NCBI RefSeq assembly: GCF_021582895.2 | Contig: NZ_CP091139.2 | Span: 1,798,001-1,862,000 of the forward strand | Origin: Microbacterium elymi | GTDB taxonomy: Bacteria; Actinomycetota; Actinomycetes; Actinomycetales; Microbacteriaceae | Direction of reading: 5' to 3' | Length of the DNA: 64,000 nt | Shown here: piece by piece, positions 9,619-19,302 of the stretch | Numbering within the stretch: position 1 is the stretch's first letter | Layout: the number at the start of each line of letters is the position of its first letter | The notes under the pieces: model-generated | Database searches by the model: none | The model's input: only the letters and a program-made list of their open reading frames with translations | What the model was told of the DNA's origin: nothing | Program-made: the position numbers and the translations under genes

Positions 9619-10959
9619 GGCAGGTCGTCGTCACCGGGATGGGCGCGGTCACCCCCAGCGGTCTGGACGTGCCCGCGTTGTGGGATGCCGTGGCCACCGG
9701 CCGCAGCGCGATCACGGTGCTCGACGAGCCCGAGTTCGCCGGACTCGCCGTCCGGATCGGCGGGCGGGTGCGCGGGTTCGAGACCGCGCCGGGCCCCGCA
9801 CCGGACCCCGCATCAGGTCCCGCATCAGGTCCCGCACCGGACCCCGCACCAGGTCCCGCATCAGGTCCCGCATCAGGTCCCGCACCGGGCCCCGCACTGA
9901 GCCATGCGCTGGCCCGGCGGCTCAGCCCGGTGCAGCACTGGGCGATCGCGGCGGCCGACCAGGCGCTGGCGCAGGCGGCGGCATTCCCGCTGACCGCCGA
10001 GCTGCCGTGGGATCCGCTGCGGGTCGCGGTGATCGCCGCCACCGGCTCGGGACCGGTCGACGCGATGCAGCAGGCCACCCGGGCGTACGACGAGCGCGGC
10101 CCGCGCGCCGTGCCGCTCAGCCTGTCCATGCACGGCGCACCGGATGCCGCGGCCGCCCTGCTCACCCAGCGCTACGGCATCCGCGGCCCGGCGCAAGGCG
10201 TGTCCGCGACCTGTGCGAGCGGCGCGGTCGGGCTGGGCGAGGGGCTTGCGGCGCATCCGTCACGGCTACGCCGACGCCGTGCTGGTGGTCGGCATGGAGG
10301 ACTGCCTGAACCCGGTGAACCTGTCGTCGAACGCGAATATGCGTGCACTGGCATCCGGGTACGAGGACGACCCCACCGCCGCGTCCCGTCCGTTCGATGC
10401 GGGACGCCGCGGGTTCGTCATGGCCCAGGGCGCCGCGGCGATCCTGCTCGAGTCCGAGGATTCGGCCCACGCCCGCGGTGCGGCCGTCCTCGCCCGGCTC
10501 GCCGGATTCGGGGCGGCCAGCGACGCGCACCATCCGACGGCGCCGCATCCCGACGGCCGGGGCGGGGCCGATGCCATCACGCAGGCCCTGGCCGATGCCG
10601 GCCTCGGCGCCGCCGAGATCGCACACATCAACGCGCACGGCACCGGCACCCCCGCCGGCGATGCGGCCGAGCTGAACGCCCTGGCCGCCGCCCTCGGCGG
10701 GCGGGCCCGCAGCATCCCGATCAGCGCCACCAAGTCGAGCACGGGTCACCTGCTCGGGGCGTCCGGCGTGGTGGAGGCGATCATCGCGGTGCAGACGCTG
10801 CGGGACGAGGTCCTGCCGCCGACGCTCAACCTCGACGACCCTGCATTCCCGGACTGGAATGTTGTCGCGGCACCACGCCGCGAACGCATCGACACCGTCC
10901 TGTCGACATCCTTCGGATTCGGCGGACACAACGGGGCGATCGTGATCGCCCGCGGATGA
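9615..10959 (+). CDS. Beta-ketoacyl synthase (KAS I/II type), frameshifted
   Basis: Condensing enzyme with the thiolase-fold Cys-His-His triad: the nucleophile in SATCASGAVG, the first His in HINAHGTGTPAGD and the second in SSTGHLLGASG. The C-terminal FGFGGHNG loop is also present. A frame break near 10248 (GGGCTTGCGG for GGGCTGCGG) is corrected by taking out one T, giving 447 residues against about 410 usual; the surplus is a Pro-Gly-Ala-rich insert at residues 60-96 made of 12-bp DNA repeats. Coupled to the repeat protein (ATGA) and followed 10 bp later by the dehydrogenase. No ketoreductase or acyl carrier gene lies beside it, so it may borrow them from primary fatty-acid synthesis. Confidence 0.92.
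9794..9901. repeat. Nine 12-bp tandem repeats inside the ketosynthase gene
   Basis: Unit TCCCGCATCAGG alternating with CCCCGCACCGGA-type copies, coding for Gly-Pro-Ala-Ser/Pro runs. It sits between strands of the N-terminal half, where other ketosynthases have a short surface loop. Confidence 0.92.
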
Positions 10960-10969
10960 GGAGAGCCCG

Positions 10970-12138
10970 ATGGACCGAGAAGCCCGCCACGCCCAGCTCG
11001 CCGAGCAGTACCTGCCCGATGCACTGCTCGAGCGATTCCGCGAGCGCGCCGCGGTGTACGACCGGGAGAACCGCTTCTTCGACGAGGACCTGACCGAGCT
11101 TGCGCGAGCGCGGATACCTGCGGCTGTTCGTGCCGGTCGAGTTCGGCGGCCCGGGGCTCGGCCTTTCCGAGGTGTCGCGTCTGCAGCAGCGGCTCGCCGG
11201 TGCGGCGCCGGCCACGGCGCTCGCGGTCAACATGCACCTGCTGTGCACCGGCGTGGTCAAGGCGATGGTCGATCGGGGCGACCGCTCGCTGACCTGGGTG
11301 TTCGACGACGTGATGGCCGACGAGATCTTCGCCTTCGGGATCAGCGAGCCCAGCAACGACTGGGTGCTGCAGGGGTCGAACACGGTGGCCGCGCCGACCG
11401 GCGACGGCGGGTACCGCCTGTCCGGGGTGAAGATCTTCACGTCGCTGTCGCCGGTGTGGACCCGGCTGATCGTGCACGGGCTGGACACGACCGGCGACCC
11501 GATGCTCGTGTACGGATTCATCGAGCGGGATGCCGGGGGCATCACGGTCTCGGACGACTGGGATGTGCTCGGCATGCGCGCCTCACAGAGTCGCGCGACC
11601 ATCCTGAAGGACGTTCCGATGCGCGCCGACCGGGTCGCCCGCCGGATCGCGCCCGGGCGGGTGCCGGATCTGCTGACCTTCGCGATCACGAGCAACTTCC
11701 AGCTGCTGATCGGCGCGGTCTACGCCGGTGTCGCCCGACGGGCGCTCGACCTGGGCGCCGCGGGCCTGAAGCGTCGGAAGTCGGCGAAGGCCGGAGCATC
11801 CCTCGCCGAGATCCCGGAATCACGCGCCCGGCTCGCCGACGCGCTGATGGACTACATGGCCGTTCCCGCGCAAGCTGGACGCCTACGCTCGCGATTTCGA
11901 CGACCTCGTCGATCACGGCACCGGCTGGCCGCTGCGCCTGGTCTCGGCCCGGATCAACGCGTCCAACGCGGCGCGGCGGGCTGCCGAGGCGGCCCTGACC
12001 TGCGCCGGCGGCAGCGGGTTCGGCAACGCGAACGAGGTGAGCCGCCTCTACCGCGATGCCGCGGCCGGGCTGTTCCATCCGCCGAGCGCCGACGCCGCAC
12101 GGCCGATGTACGCGGCGGCACTGCTCGACGACGACTGA
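10970..12138 (+). CDS. Acyl-CoA dehydrogenase family protein (frameshifted)
   Basis: FAD-dependent dehydrogenase acting on an acyl thioester or a related substrate. Seen: the N-terminal helical domain (RERGYLRLFVPVEFGGPG), the flavin-binding segment FAFGISEPSNDW, the middle beta domain (GYRLSGVKIFTSLSP, then DVLGMRASQS), and a C-terminal helical domain with CAGGSGF. The usual catalytic Glu position is not clear, so the reaction may be atypical. Frame breaks near 11100 and 11873 both fit an extra base in GCAGC; correction gives 388 residues. Last gene of the ligase-ketosynthase operon; it may introduce a double bond in the product chain. Confidence 0.88.
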
Positions 12139-12148
12139 GCCGCGACCC

Positions 12149-12418
12149 TCAGCGGGCGAGCGTGAACGGCGGCCGCGGGCCCTCGATGCGGGCCACCGCG
12201 ATCTTCACCTCGACGAGTTCGGCTTCGACGCGGGCGAACCGCTCGTCCACCTTGTCGAACCGCTCGTCCACCTTGTCGAACCGGGCGTCCATCTTGTCGA
12301 ACCGGGCGTCCAAGCGGAGCGTCTGGCGATGCAGCATCCCCGCGATCACGCCCGCGAATCCGACCGCCGCGACGAAGACGGCGACGACCACGCCGATCAC
12401 GTCCGGTGTCACGATCAT
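12149..12418 (-). CDS. Small membrane protein with a C-terminal heptad coiled coil
   Basis: 89 residues. One transmembrane segment (about residues 5-27, VIGVVVAVFVAAVGFAGVIA) is followed by tandem heptads RFDKVDE/RFDKMDA, predicted to form a parallel coiled coil, ending in VARIEGPRPPF. ATG 12418 has GGAGG unusually close upstream, so an in-frame ATG at 12460 remains possible. The DNA is locally repetitive (21-bp period). It lies downstream of the ABC1 kinase gene on the same strand. Function unknown; a membrane-anchored oligomeriser is the structural inference. Confidence 0.7.
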   Translation of the reverse strand: MIVTPDVIGVVVAVFVAAVGFAGVIAGMLHRQTLRLDARFDKMDARFDKVDERFDKVDERFARVEAELVEVKIAVARIEGPRPPFTLAR

Positions 12419-12440
12419 GCCTCCATTGTGCCTCGGCCGT

Positions 12441-14401
12441 TCACCTTCGGCGGAGGACATCGAACACCACGCGCAGCGTGAGCACGCCCGACACGAGCAC
12501 CAGCAGGTAGCCGAACACCTGGAACAGGCTCAGGGTCGGCGTGATCTCGGGCCCGCCGCCGCTGGTGAGGAGCATCGCGGCCATCACGCCGAACACGCCG
12601 GCGAGGAATGTGATCGCGGCGAGGTTGATGAACTCGCGCAGCAGCGCCCGGTCGCGGCGGTCCGCGAGGAGGCGCACGTTGAGGTTGAGCCGCCCGGCGG
12701 CCAGCTGTCCGCTGATGTCGTCGATCCGCCGCGGCAGGCGCCGCGCGATCGGGAGCGCGCCGAGCAGCTCATCCCCCACCGCACGCGCCAGCGCGTCCGG
12801 CTTCCGTCCCGCGACGAGGCGCTCCTGCGCGTAGGCCGCGGCGGCGGGGACCAGCTCGAAGTCCGGGACCAGCACGCGGGCGCTGCCCTCCACGGTCGCG
12901 ATCGCACGGAAGGCCGCCGTCAGCTCCGGCGGCACCGCCAGTCCGTGCGCGCCGAGGATGCCGATGACCTCGGTGAAGGCCGAGGCGTCCAGCACCGATC
13001 CGGCCCCGAGGTACCGCGACATGAACTCGCCGATCTGACGGCGCAAGCATGAACTCGTCCAGGTCGTCCGGCAGCTCGACGAATGTGATCAGGGTGTCGG
13101 CGAACGCACGCGCATCGCCGCGCGAGAACGCCAGCAGCACGTCGGTGATCTGCCGCCGCACCTCCGAGTCCAGTCGGCCGACCGACCCGAAGTCCAGCAG
13201 CGCGAGATCGTCGTCGTCGGTGACCATCACGTTGCCCGGGTGCAGATCGGCGTGGAACACCCCGGCATCCATGATCTGTTCCAGCGTGCCCTGGAACAGT
13301 CGCACCGCCAGCGCCCGGCGCTTGCGCCTCCGGGATGCGGTCGGCGGCACCGCCCTCGCTCAGGGTCGTGCCGCTGAGGTACTCCATCACGAGCACGTCG
13401 CGCGAGCTGAGCGCGGCGATGAAATGGGGGATGCGCAGCCGCTCCCCCTTCGGGCGCCGTTCCTGCACCGCTTCCATCGCGGCGATGTTGGATGCCTCGA
13501 CCCGATAGTCGAGTTCGTCGCGCAGGCTCGCGGCCAGGCTGTCGGCGAGCTCGTCGAGTCCGAACCGGCGCGCCCATCCGGTCGACTGCGCGAGCCGCCG
13601 CGACAGCCGCAGGGCGATATCGATGTCGCGTTCGACCAGCGGCACGATGCCGGGTCGCTGCACCTTGACCGCCACCCGCTGCCCCGACGGAAGCGTCGCC
13701 TCGTGCACCTGCCCGATGGATGCCGCGGCCACGGCCTCCTCGCGGAAGTCGGCGAACACCTCCGAGACCGGCCGGCCCAGCGACGCCCCCAGCGTCGGCG
13801 CGATCTGCTCCCAGGGTGCCGGCGGCACGCGCTGCTGCAGTCGGCCGAGCGCCTCGGTGAACTCGACCGGCAGCACGTCGGTGCGGGTCGACAGCAGCTG
13901 GCCGATCTTCACGAATGCGCCGCCGGCGTCCTCCAGCGCGGCGGTGAGCGCGACGGCCTGGCGGCGCCGCTCGGCCGCGCCGGCGTTGGTCGGCTCGGTG
14001 TTGATCTTGAACGGCAGCAGCCGGTGATGCGACGCGATCCGCAACGCTCGGCATAGCGCCGGGTGCGCTCCCGGCTTGCGGCGCATCGCCGCGGCCCACT
14101 GATCCGGCCGCGGCAGCGTGCCCTGGGGCACGGCCACCTCGGCGAGCACGAGGAACGCGATCGCCACGAACAGGATGATCCCGAACTGGACCGGGATCAG
14201 CGCCGGCGTGTAGGCGCCCCACACGAACTGCGACTCGAAGCCGACCTCGGCGCCGAGCCCCAGGATGCCGGCGATGACGACGCGGACGATGCTCACGCGG
14301 ATGCCGAGCACCCGCCGGGCGAACGCGCCGATCACGACCATGGCCACGACCGTGGCGATCACGATGACCGCGACATCCAGCACAATCGTCAAGGCGCTCA
14401 C
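12441..14401 (-). CDS. ABC1/UbiB-like atypical kinase with N- and C-terminal membrane segments (frameshifted)
   Basis: About 652 residues. Three N-terminal hydrophobic segments are followed by the ABC1 domain: GAFVKIGQLLSTRTDVLP (KxGQ motif), the Ala-rich loop AAASIGQVHEA that replaces the protein-kinase P-loop, the ATP-binding Lys in VAVKVQRPG, the catalytic FHADLHPGN and the metal-binding DFGSVG. Two more helices end the protein. Frame breaks near 13322 and 13037 (both GCAAGC) restore the length when corrected. It starts at GTG 14401. UbiB homologues in bacteria that use menaquinone have no proven quinone role; isoprenoid-lipid handling is a family-level inference. Confidence 0.88.
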
Positions 14402-14456
14402 CGCTGGTTCCTTCCGCCGGGGCCGGTCTCAGCGTATCCGCCGAGACCGCGTGCGC

Positions 14457-15844
14457 TCAGGCCAGGGCACCCATCGGGTCCCACGCCGGCAGCTCGAGCG
14501 GCTCGGTCGTCAGCGCCGCCTGCAGCTCGGCCGGCAGCCGGTCCTTGCGCACCACCACCTCGAAGACGTACTCGTCGAACCACGAGCCGGCCATCGTGTA
14601 GAAGCCCTTGTCGGCGTTCTCGGTGCCCCAGCTGTTCTCCACCCGCCAGCGGCGGGCCGCGCCGTCCTCGTCGAGGTCGACACCGGTGAACAGCATCGCG
14701 TGCGTCATCGCCGACTCTCCGAAGCGGACCCGCTCCTCCTTGGTCGTGGACAGGTCGACCCCGTACACGCCGGCGTAGTCGAACAGGTCGGCCGCCCACA
14801 GCCCGTCCTTGCGCGCCATCTGCGGACCCACGTCGCACCCGAACCAGACCGGCTCGCCGTCGACGATCGTCTGCGCGGCGATCCGCTTGATCAGGTCGAT
14901 GTCCACGTTCAGGTAGACGACCGGGTCGCCGCCGACCACGTTGCCCAGATGCGCGACGGTCAGCGCGGCGCCCTTCGGGTGCTCGGGTCGCGGGTCATCC
15001 ACCAGGCACACGTAGTCGGCCAGGTCGATGTCGGTGTACGCGGCGAGGAAGGACTGCGGGGTGAACGAGCCGGCGCGGTGGAACTGCCTCTCGTCATCTC
15101 TCCACTGCCACTCGAACTCGGTCGGCGGCACCCCCAGGTGGATCGTGAGGATCCGGTGCGTGTCGGCGAGGATCTGCTCCTTCAGCCGCTGGAGCTCATC
15201 GGATGCCGCATCCGCCGCGGCGGCCTGGCGCAGCATCCGCGCCCCACGGCGCAGCTGGGTGCGCAGCGACGAGTTCATCCGCGCCGTGTTCGCCGAAGAC
15301 TCGGTCTCGGGCATCAGCTCCTTGGGCACGGCGCCGTGCTTGGCGAAGACCGAGACCTCCATGTTCCACTGGCCGCCGTCGCCCATCAGCTGCTCGAGCA
15401 GGAACGCCATCAGGCGATCGTCCGGCGCGGTGTCGGCGAGCTGGATCATGTCGTCGAGGAAGTAGTTGGCCCGCTCGATCTTGTCCCAGTACATCGCGTG
15501 GTTCTGGCTGAACTCGAAGTCCTTCACGTGCAGGATGCGCCGGGCATCGGCCCGCAGGAGGTTCAGTGCCGCGAACAGCCAGCAGCGCCCCGACTTCTGC
15601 TGGTTCGTCGCCGCCCAGTCGTCCAGCCGGTGCGACATGCTCAGCCGCGTGTCGACCACCCGCGCCCGGTTCAGGGCGACCTCGTCGATCGGAGTGCGGG
15701 TGACGGCGTTCATCGCACGGACGGCGGACGGATCGGCCAGGAACTGCTCGCGCCAGTGCGCGACGGTGGCCTCGTCGAGGGGAGTGCGGGGGATGCCGCC
15801 GCGTGAGCGGCTGCGGCCGTCTGGGGATCGTCGAGAAGCGTCAT
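14457..15844 (-). CDS. pepC: C1-family aminopeptidase (PepC / bleomycin hydrolase)
   Basis: Cytoplasmic papain-fold cysteine aminopeptidase that removes N-terminal residues from peptides. The catalytic Cys is in SGRCWLFAALN, the His in THAMLFTGVD, and the Asn in VENSWGTEN, in the family order. Family length is about 445-470 residues. An ATG at 15713 gives only 418, but homologous sequence (LDEATVAHWREQFLADPSAV) continues upstream in another frame to ATG 15844. One lost base in a GCAGCC context near 15810 explains this, so 15844 is taken as the real start. Confidence 0.9.
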
Positions 15845-15924
15845 CCCTTCAGCCTGCCACTGCCGCCCGTCGGCCGCACTCTCCGCGCGCCCGCCCCCGC
15901 CCCCGCCCCGTCACCCGAGGGGAG

Positions 15925-16382
15925 TCAGCCGGCGGCTTTCGCGACCAGTGCGCGCACCCGCTCCTCGACCTCGGGGGTGAACTCGATCAGCGCATAGACC
16001 GTGGGCCACATGGACCCGTCGTCCAGCTGGGCGCCGTCGTTGAAGCCCAGGGTGGCGTAGCGCGCCTTGAACTTGCTCGCCGGCTGGAAGAAGCACAGCA
16101 CGCTGCCGTCCTTGGCATAGGACGGGAAGCCGTACCAGGTCTTCGGCTCGAGCTGCGGGCCACCTCGGTCACGATCTCGTGCAGCTTCTCGGCGAGCTCC
16201 CGGTCCAATCCCTCCAGCGCGGCGATCGCCTCCTGGAGCGACCGGAGCCCCTGCTCGCGCTTCTCCGCGCCCTTGGCCGCCTGCTTCTCGGCGCGCAGTT
16301 CCGCCGCCCGCTGCTTCATCGCGGCCCGCTCGTCGGCGCTGAACCCGCTCTTCGTCGTCTTCTCGGCTGTCTTCTCGGCCAT
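15925..16382 (-). CDS. DUF1801 / YdhG-like protein (frameshifted)
   Basis: About 152 residues. A charged N-terminal helical part (GFSADERAAMKQRAAELRAE) leads to the DUF1801 core: PKTWYGFPSYAKDGSVLCFF, then KFKARYATLGF and MWPTVYALIEF. Members are called iron-chaperone-like, but the biochemistry is thin. The frame breaks near 16160, where one C seems lost just before GCAGC. The gene is convergent with the VOC remnant. ATG 16382 is the only good start. Confidence 0.78.
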
Positions 16383-16411
16383 GAGCCTTCCCCTTCGTCG
16401 TGGTGGATCCC

Positions 16412-16611
16412 ACGTTACGGATGCCGCGGTCCCCGCGCTTCTCGAATCCTGCTCGACCGTCGACTCGATCGAGGACGTGCTGGCACAGGTCGAACAGGCC
16501 GGCGGAAAGGTCCTCACCCCGCGGAGCCCGATCTCGGAGACGAGCTGGTGGGCGGTGTTCGAAGACCCGGACGGCAACGTGATCGGACTGTTCGAGGGGA
16601 CGATGGGCTGA
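16412..16611 (+). pseudogene. VOC (glyoxalase-like) protein, C-terminal remnant
   Basis: The frame reads DSIEDVLAQVEQAGGKVLTP, then WWAVFEDPDGNVIGLFEG and a stop. This is the last beta-alpha-beta-beta unit of a vicinal-oxygen-chelate protein, with the metal-site Glu in the IGLFE strand. The N-terminal half that would complete the fold is absent upstream, where another gene occupies the other strand. Read as a deletion remnant. Confidence 0.7.
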
Positions 16612-16612
16612 C

Positions 16613-17018
16613 CCGCACCAGCGGCAGGCGCCAGGCGGCGGCGAGCTCGAAGCGCCACCGCAGCGACGATCAGCACGCCCAGAGGGACGTGCAGCCACGG
16701 GCCGATGTGGATTCCGGCGTAATACTGCGCGGTCTCGGCGACGGCGATCGCCAGGGAGGACGCGAACGGCCACCGTCGGCCCAGCCGCACCAGGATGACG
16801 ATCGCGACGATCACCTGCAGATAGCCGATCGCCGTGGTCAGGTTGGCGCCGATCAGGTGCAGACCGAGGCCGCCATGGTCGCCGGAGAGGAGGATCCCGG
16901 CGAACACCGGCTGGCCGATGAGCGCCACCATGTGGGCGCTCACGACCCCGCGGAAGACCCATCCGCTCGCATCGGTCCGGCGCTCCACGACGGATGCCGC
17001 GGTGATGCGCTCCGTCAT
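16613..17018 (-). CDS. Small four-helix membrane protein
   Basis: About 135 residues with four hydrophobic segments: HMVALIGQPVFAGILL, LTTAIGYLQVIVAIVIL, a third around SSLAIAVAETAQYYAG, and LHVPLGVLIVAAVAL. ATG 17018 overlaps the stop of the upstream flavoprotein (ATGA), so they form an operon. The C-terminus is uncertain: the frame runs on into the DUF1801 gene, and a one-base shift in the Arg-Ala-rich end would stop it near 16514. No family assigned with confidence. Pairing with an NDH-2-like flavoprotein suggests a membrane role in electron transfer, which is inference. Confidence 0.7.
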
Positions 17019-18217
17019 GACGTGACCCCGCTCGCCCGCACGAGGGCGATGTCCCCGGCATCCACTGTCTCCGGCCGGCGTCCTCCCCGAGGCCAGGGAA
17101 CGGAACCGGGCCGACGCGCCTCGAGGCGGATCTTGCCCACGGCGACCCTCGTCGACAGCTCTTTGTATGCCACGCCGAGGCCGCCGGACAGGCAGCCATC
17201 CATCGCGACGTCGTCTTTGTGCGCGAACTGCCGGACGGCGGCGCGGCGTCCGAGGCTGACGCACGCACCGGTGAGGGCGAGGTCGATCGCCCTCGGCTCG
17301 GTTCCGGCGATGCGACTCAGCACGGTGTCGGCGGCCTGGGCGCCGAGCGGGCCTGCGGCCTGGCGGCTCATGCGCAGCGGTCGCCCCGATGGCGCGGCGG
17401 CGTCGCCGGTGGCCACGATCCGATCGTCGTCAAGACTCGTGAGCGTCTCGTCAGTGAGCAGCCGTCCCACCGCATCGGTGCGCAGCCCGCTGTCGGCGGC
17501 CAGCGTCGGCACCCCGAATCCGGCCGTCCAGAGCGTCAGCGCGCTCGCGCGCACCGTGCCGTCGGCCAGCACCACCGCCGTGCGTCTCACCTCGACCACA
17601 CGCTGCCGTTCGAGCACGACCACACCGTGCCGCGACATCCACCGTGCGATGTGACGACGTACGCGGTCGCTCAGGTACGGCGAGAGTCCCTCGGCGCAGA
17701 CGAGCGTGACCGACCGGCCCGTCCCGGCCAGCTCGGTGGCCGTCTCGATCCCGGTCAGCCCGCCGCCGATCACGGTGATCGGGGCGTCCGCCGGCAGCAC
17801 GTCCAACGCGGCGCGCGCCCGCTGCGCCGACTCGAACTCGGCGACCGACAGCGCGTGCTCGCGGGCGCCGGCAACGGATGCCGGAGGCTCGCCGGTGCTG
17901 CCCACGGCGTAGATCAGGCGGTCGTACGGCAGGGTGCGCCCCGAGGCGAGGAGCACGCCGCGCCCCGAGGGGTCGATTCGCGTGACGGTGTCGACCACCA
18001 GGTCGACCGGGGGCGCGAGGATCCTCCGGTAGTCCACGATCGCCGCGGCGGTGCCGGCCACGAGCTGGTGCAGCCGTACCCGCTCGACGAACATCGGCCG
18101 GGGATTGATCAGCGTGACGCGCACCTCCGGGCGCTTCCGCAGCCGGTTGGCCGCAAGCGCCCCGGAATACCCGCCGCCGATGACGAGGACCGACGTGTCG
18201 TGATTGAGTGTCGACAT
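17015..18217 (-). CDS. NAD(P)/FAD-dependent oxidoreductase (NDH-2-like)
   Basis: 400 residues, pyridine-nucleotide-disulfide-reductase fold. The FAD-binding dinucleotide motif is VLVIGGGYSGALAANRL at residues 10-26; the second (NAD) motif is ITVIGGGLTGIETATEL near 158; the FAD ribityl motif is RIVATGDAA near 285. It resembles type II NADH dehydrogenases and AIF-like flavoproteins, without redox Cys pairs. It is divergent from an ECF41-type sigma gene, an arrangement known for that sigma group, whose usual target is a neighbouring oxidoreductase-type gene. Overlaps the small membrane protein gene by 4 bp. Confidence 0.9.
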   Translation of the reverse strand: MSTLNHDTSVLVIGGGYSGALAANRLRKRPEVRVTLINPRPMFVERVRLHQLVAGTAAAIVDYRRILAPPVDLVVDTVTRIDPSGRGVLLASGRTLPYDRLIYAVGSTGEPPASVAGAREHALSVAEFESAQRARAALDVLPADAPITVIGGGLTGIETATELAGTGRSVTLVCAEGLSPYLSDRVRRHIARWMSRHGVVVLERQRVVEVRRTAVVLADGTVRASALTLWTAGFGVPTLAADSGLRTDAVGRLLTDETLTSLDDDRIVATGDAAAPSGRPLRMSRQAAGPLGAQAADTVLSRIAGTEPRAIDLALTGACVSLGRRAAVRQFAHKDDVAMDGCLSGGLGVAYKELSTRVAVGKIRLEARRPGSVPWPRGGRRPETVDAGDIALVRASGVTS

Positions 18218-18268
18218 GAGAGGCTCCCTTCCTTGGTCTCACCCCTCCGACCGCACAGCCGCCCGGAT

Positions 18269-18290
18269 TGTCAGGCGGCCCCACCTGACA
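18269..18290. promoter_or_regulatory. Inverted repeat between sigma factor and flavoprotein genes
   Basis: TGTCAGG-N8-CCTGACA with perfect 7-bp arms, in the middle of the divergent 133-bp gap. Each arm reads TGTCAGG towards its gene, close to the TGTCACA -35 element published for ECF41 promoters. It may be two back-to-back ECF41 -35 boxes or a separate operator. Confidence 0.5.
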
Positions 18291-18350
18291 CATCACGGTG
18301 CTGCGCGGTCGGATCAGTGAGAGACATCCCGGAGGGGAATGGGCGAGATC

Positions 18351-19285
18351 ATGACCGACACGTACCCGCCGCCCGGCGAGCCCGACCCGAGATCGCCGGA
18401 GGTCGAGGGGGAGCGCCGTCAACTGATGAACGTCGCCTATCGCCTGCTCGGCTCGGTCGCCGACGCCGAGGATGTCGTGCAGGAGGCCTACGTCCGCTGG
18501 TACACCCGGTCGCGGGTCGAGCGGGATGCCATCGCCTCACCGGGCGCGTGGCTGACCACGGTCGCCACCCGACTCTGCCTGAACCTGCTCACCTCGGCCC
18601 GGGTGCGCCGCGAGAGCTACGTGGGCGAGTGGATCCCCGAGCCGGTCCCCGGCGGATCGGACTGGCGCGTCGCGCTGTCCGGCGATGCCCCGGTCGACCC
18701 CGCCGATCGGGTCACGCTCGACGAGTCGATCAACATGGCATTCCTCGTCGTGCTGGAGTCCCTCACGCCCGCAGAACGCGTCGCCTTCATCCTGCACGAC
18801 GTGTTCTGCTATTCCTTCGCCGAGGTGGCCGACATCGTGGGTCGCACGGCCGCAGCCTGCCGGCAGCCTGGCATCGTCCGCCCGCACACGCATCCGCGCG
18901 GCCCGCACGCCCGCCCCGCCGACCGCCGAGCAGGCGGCGGTCATCCGAGACTTCAAGCGTGCCTGGGAGCACGGCGAGATCGACGCCCTCGTCGCCCTCC
19001 TCGCCCCCGACGCCATCGCGGTCAGCGACGGCGGCGGGCGGGTCAACACCGTGCCTGCGTCCGATCGAGGGCGCGGAGCAGTTCGCGCGCGCGTTCGTCC
19101 GGCTCCGGGAGCTGTTCACCGGGCTGACCATCCGCGAGCGGACGGTGAACGGCCAGCCCGGTCTGGTGGCCGTCCGGGACGGCGTCATCGTGTCGGTCTA
19201 CGCCTTCCAGGTCGCGCACGGTCGGATCACGCACATCTGGGTGGTGCGCAATCCGGACAAGCTGCGCTCCTGGACCGCGGCGTGA
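18351..19285 (+). CDS. ECF41-type RNA polymerase sigma factor (SigJ-like), frameshifted
   Basis: Sigma-2 domain (LMNVAYRLLGSVADAEDVVQ, then WYTRS), sigma-4 domain (LTPAERVAFILHDVF, then YSFAEVADIVGRT), and a C-terminal SnoaL-like domain with the group hallmarks DGGGR and NPDKL. In ECF41 the extension acts as a built-in regulator in place of an anti-sigma protein. Breaks near 18866 (GGCAGCCTGG) and 19055 (GTGCCTGCG) both fit GCAGC indels; correction gives 310 residues, normal for the group. ATG 18351 is chosen; ATG 18339 is possible but sits 1 nt after the GGAGGGG. Divergent from the flavoprotein. Confidence 0.88.
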
Positions 19286-19302
19286 CGCCGCCGCAGGATC
19301 GG

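Noticed and set aside
9283..9901. CRISPR array
   Set aside because: Repeats are directly adjacent without spacers, 12 or 18 bp long and in coding frame. No cas genes in the window.
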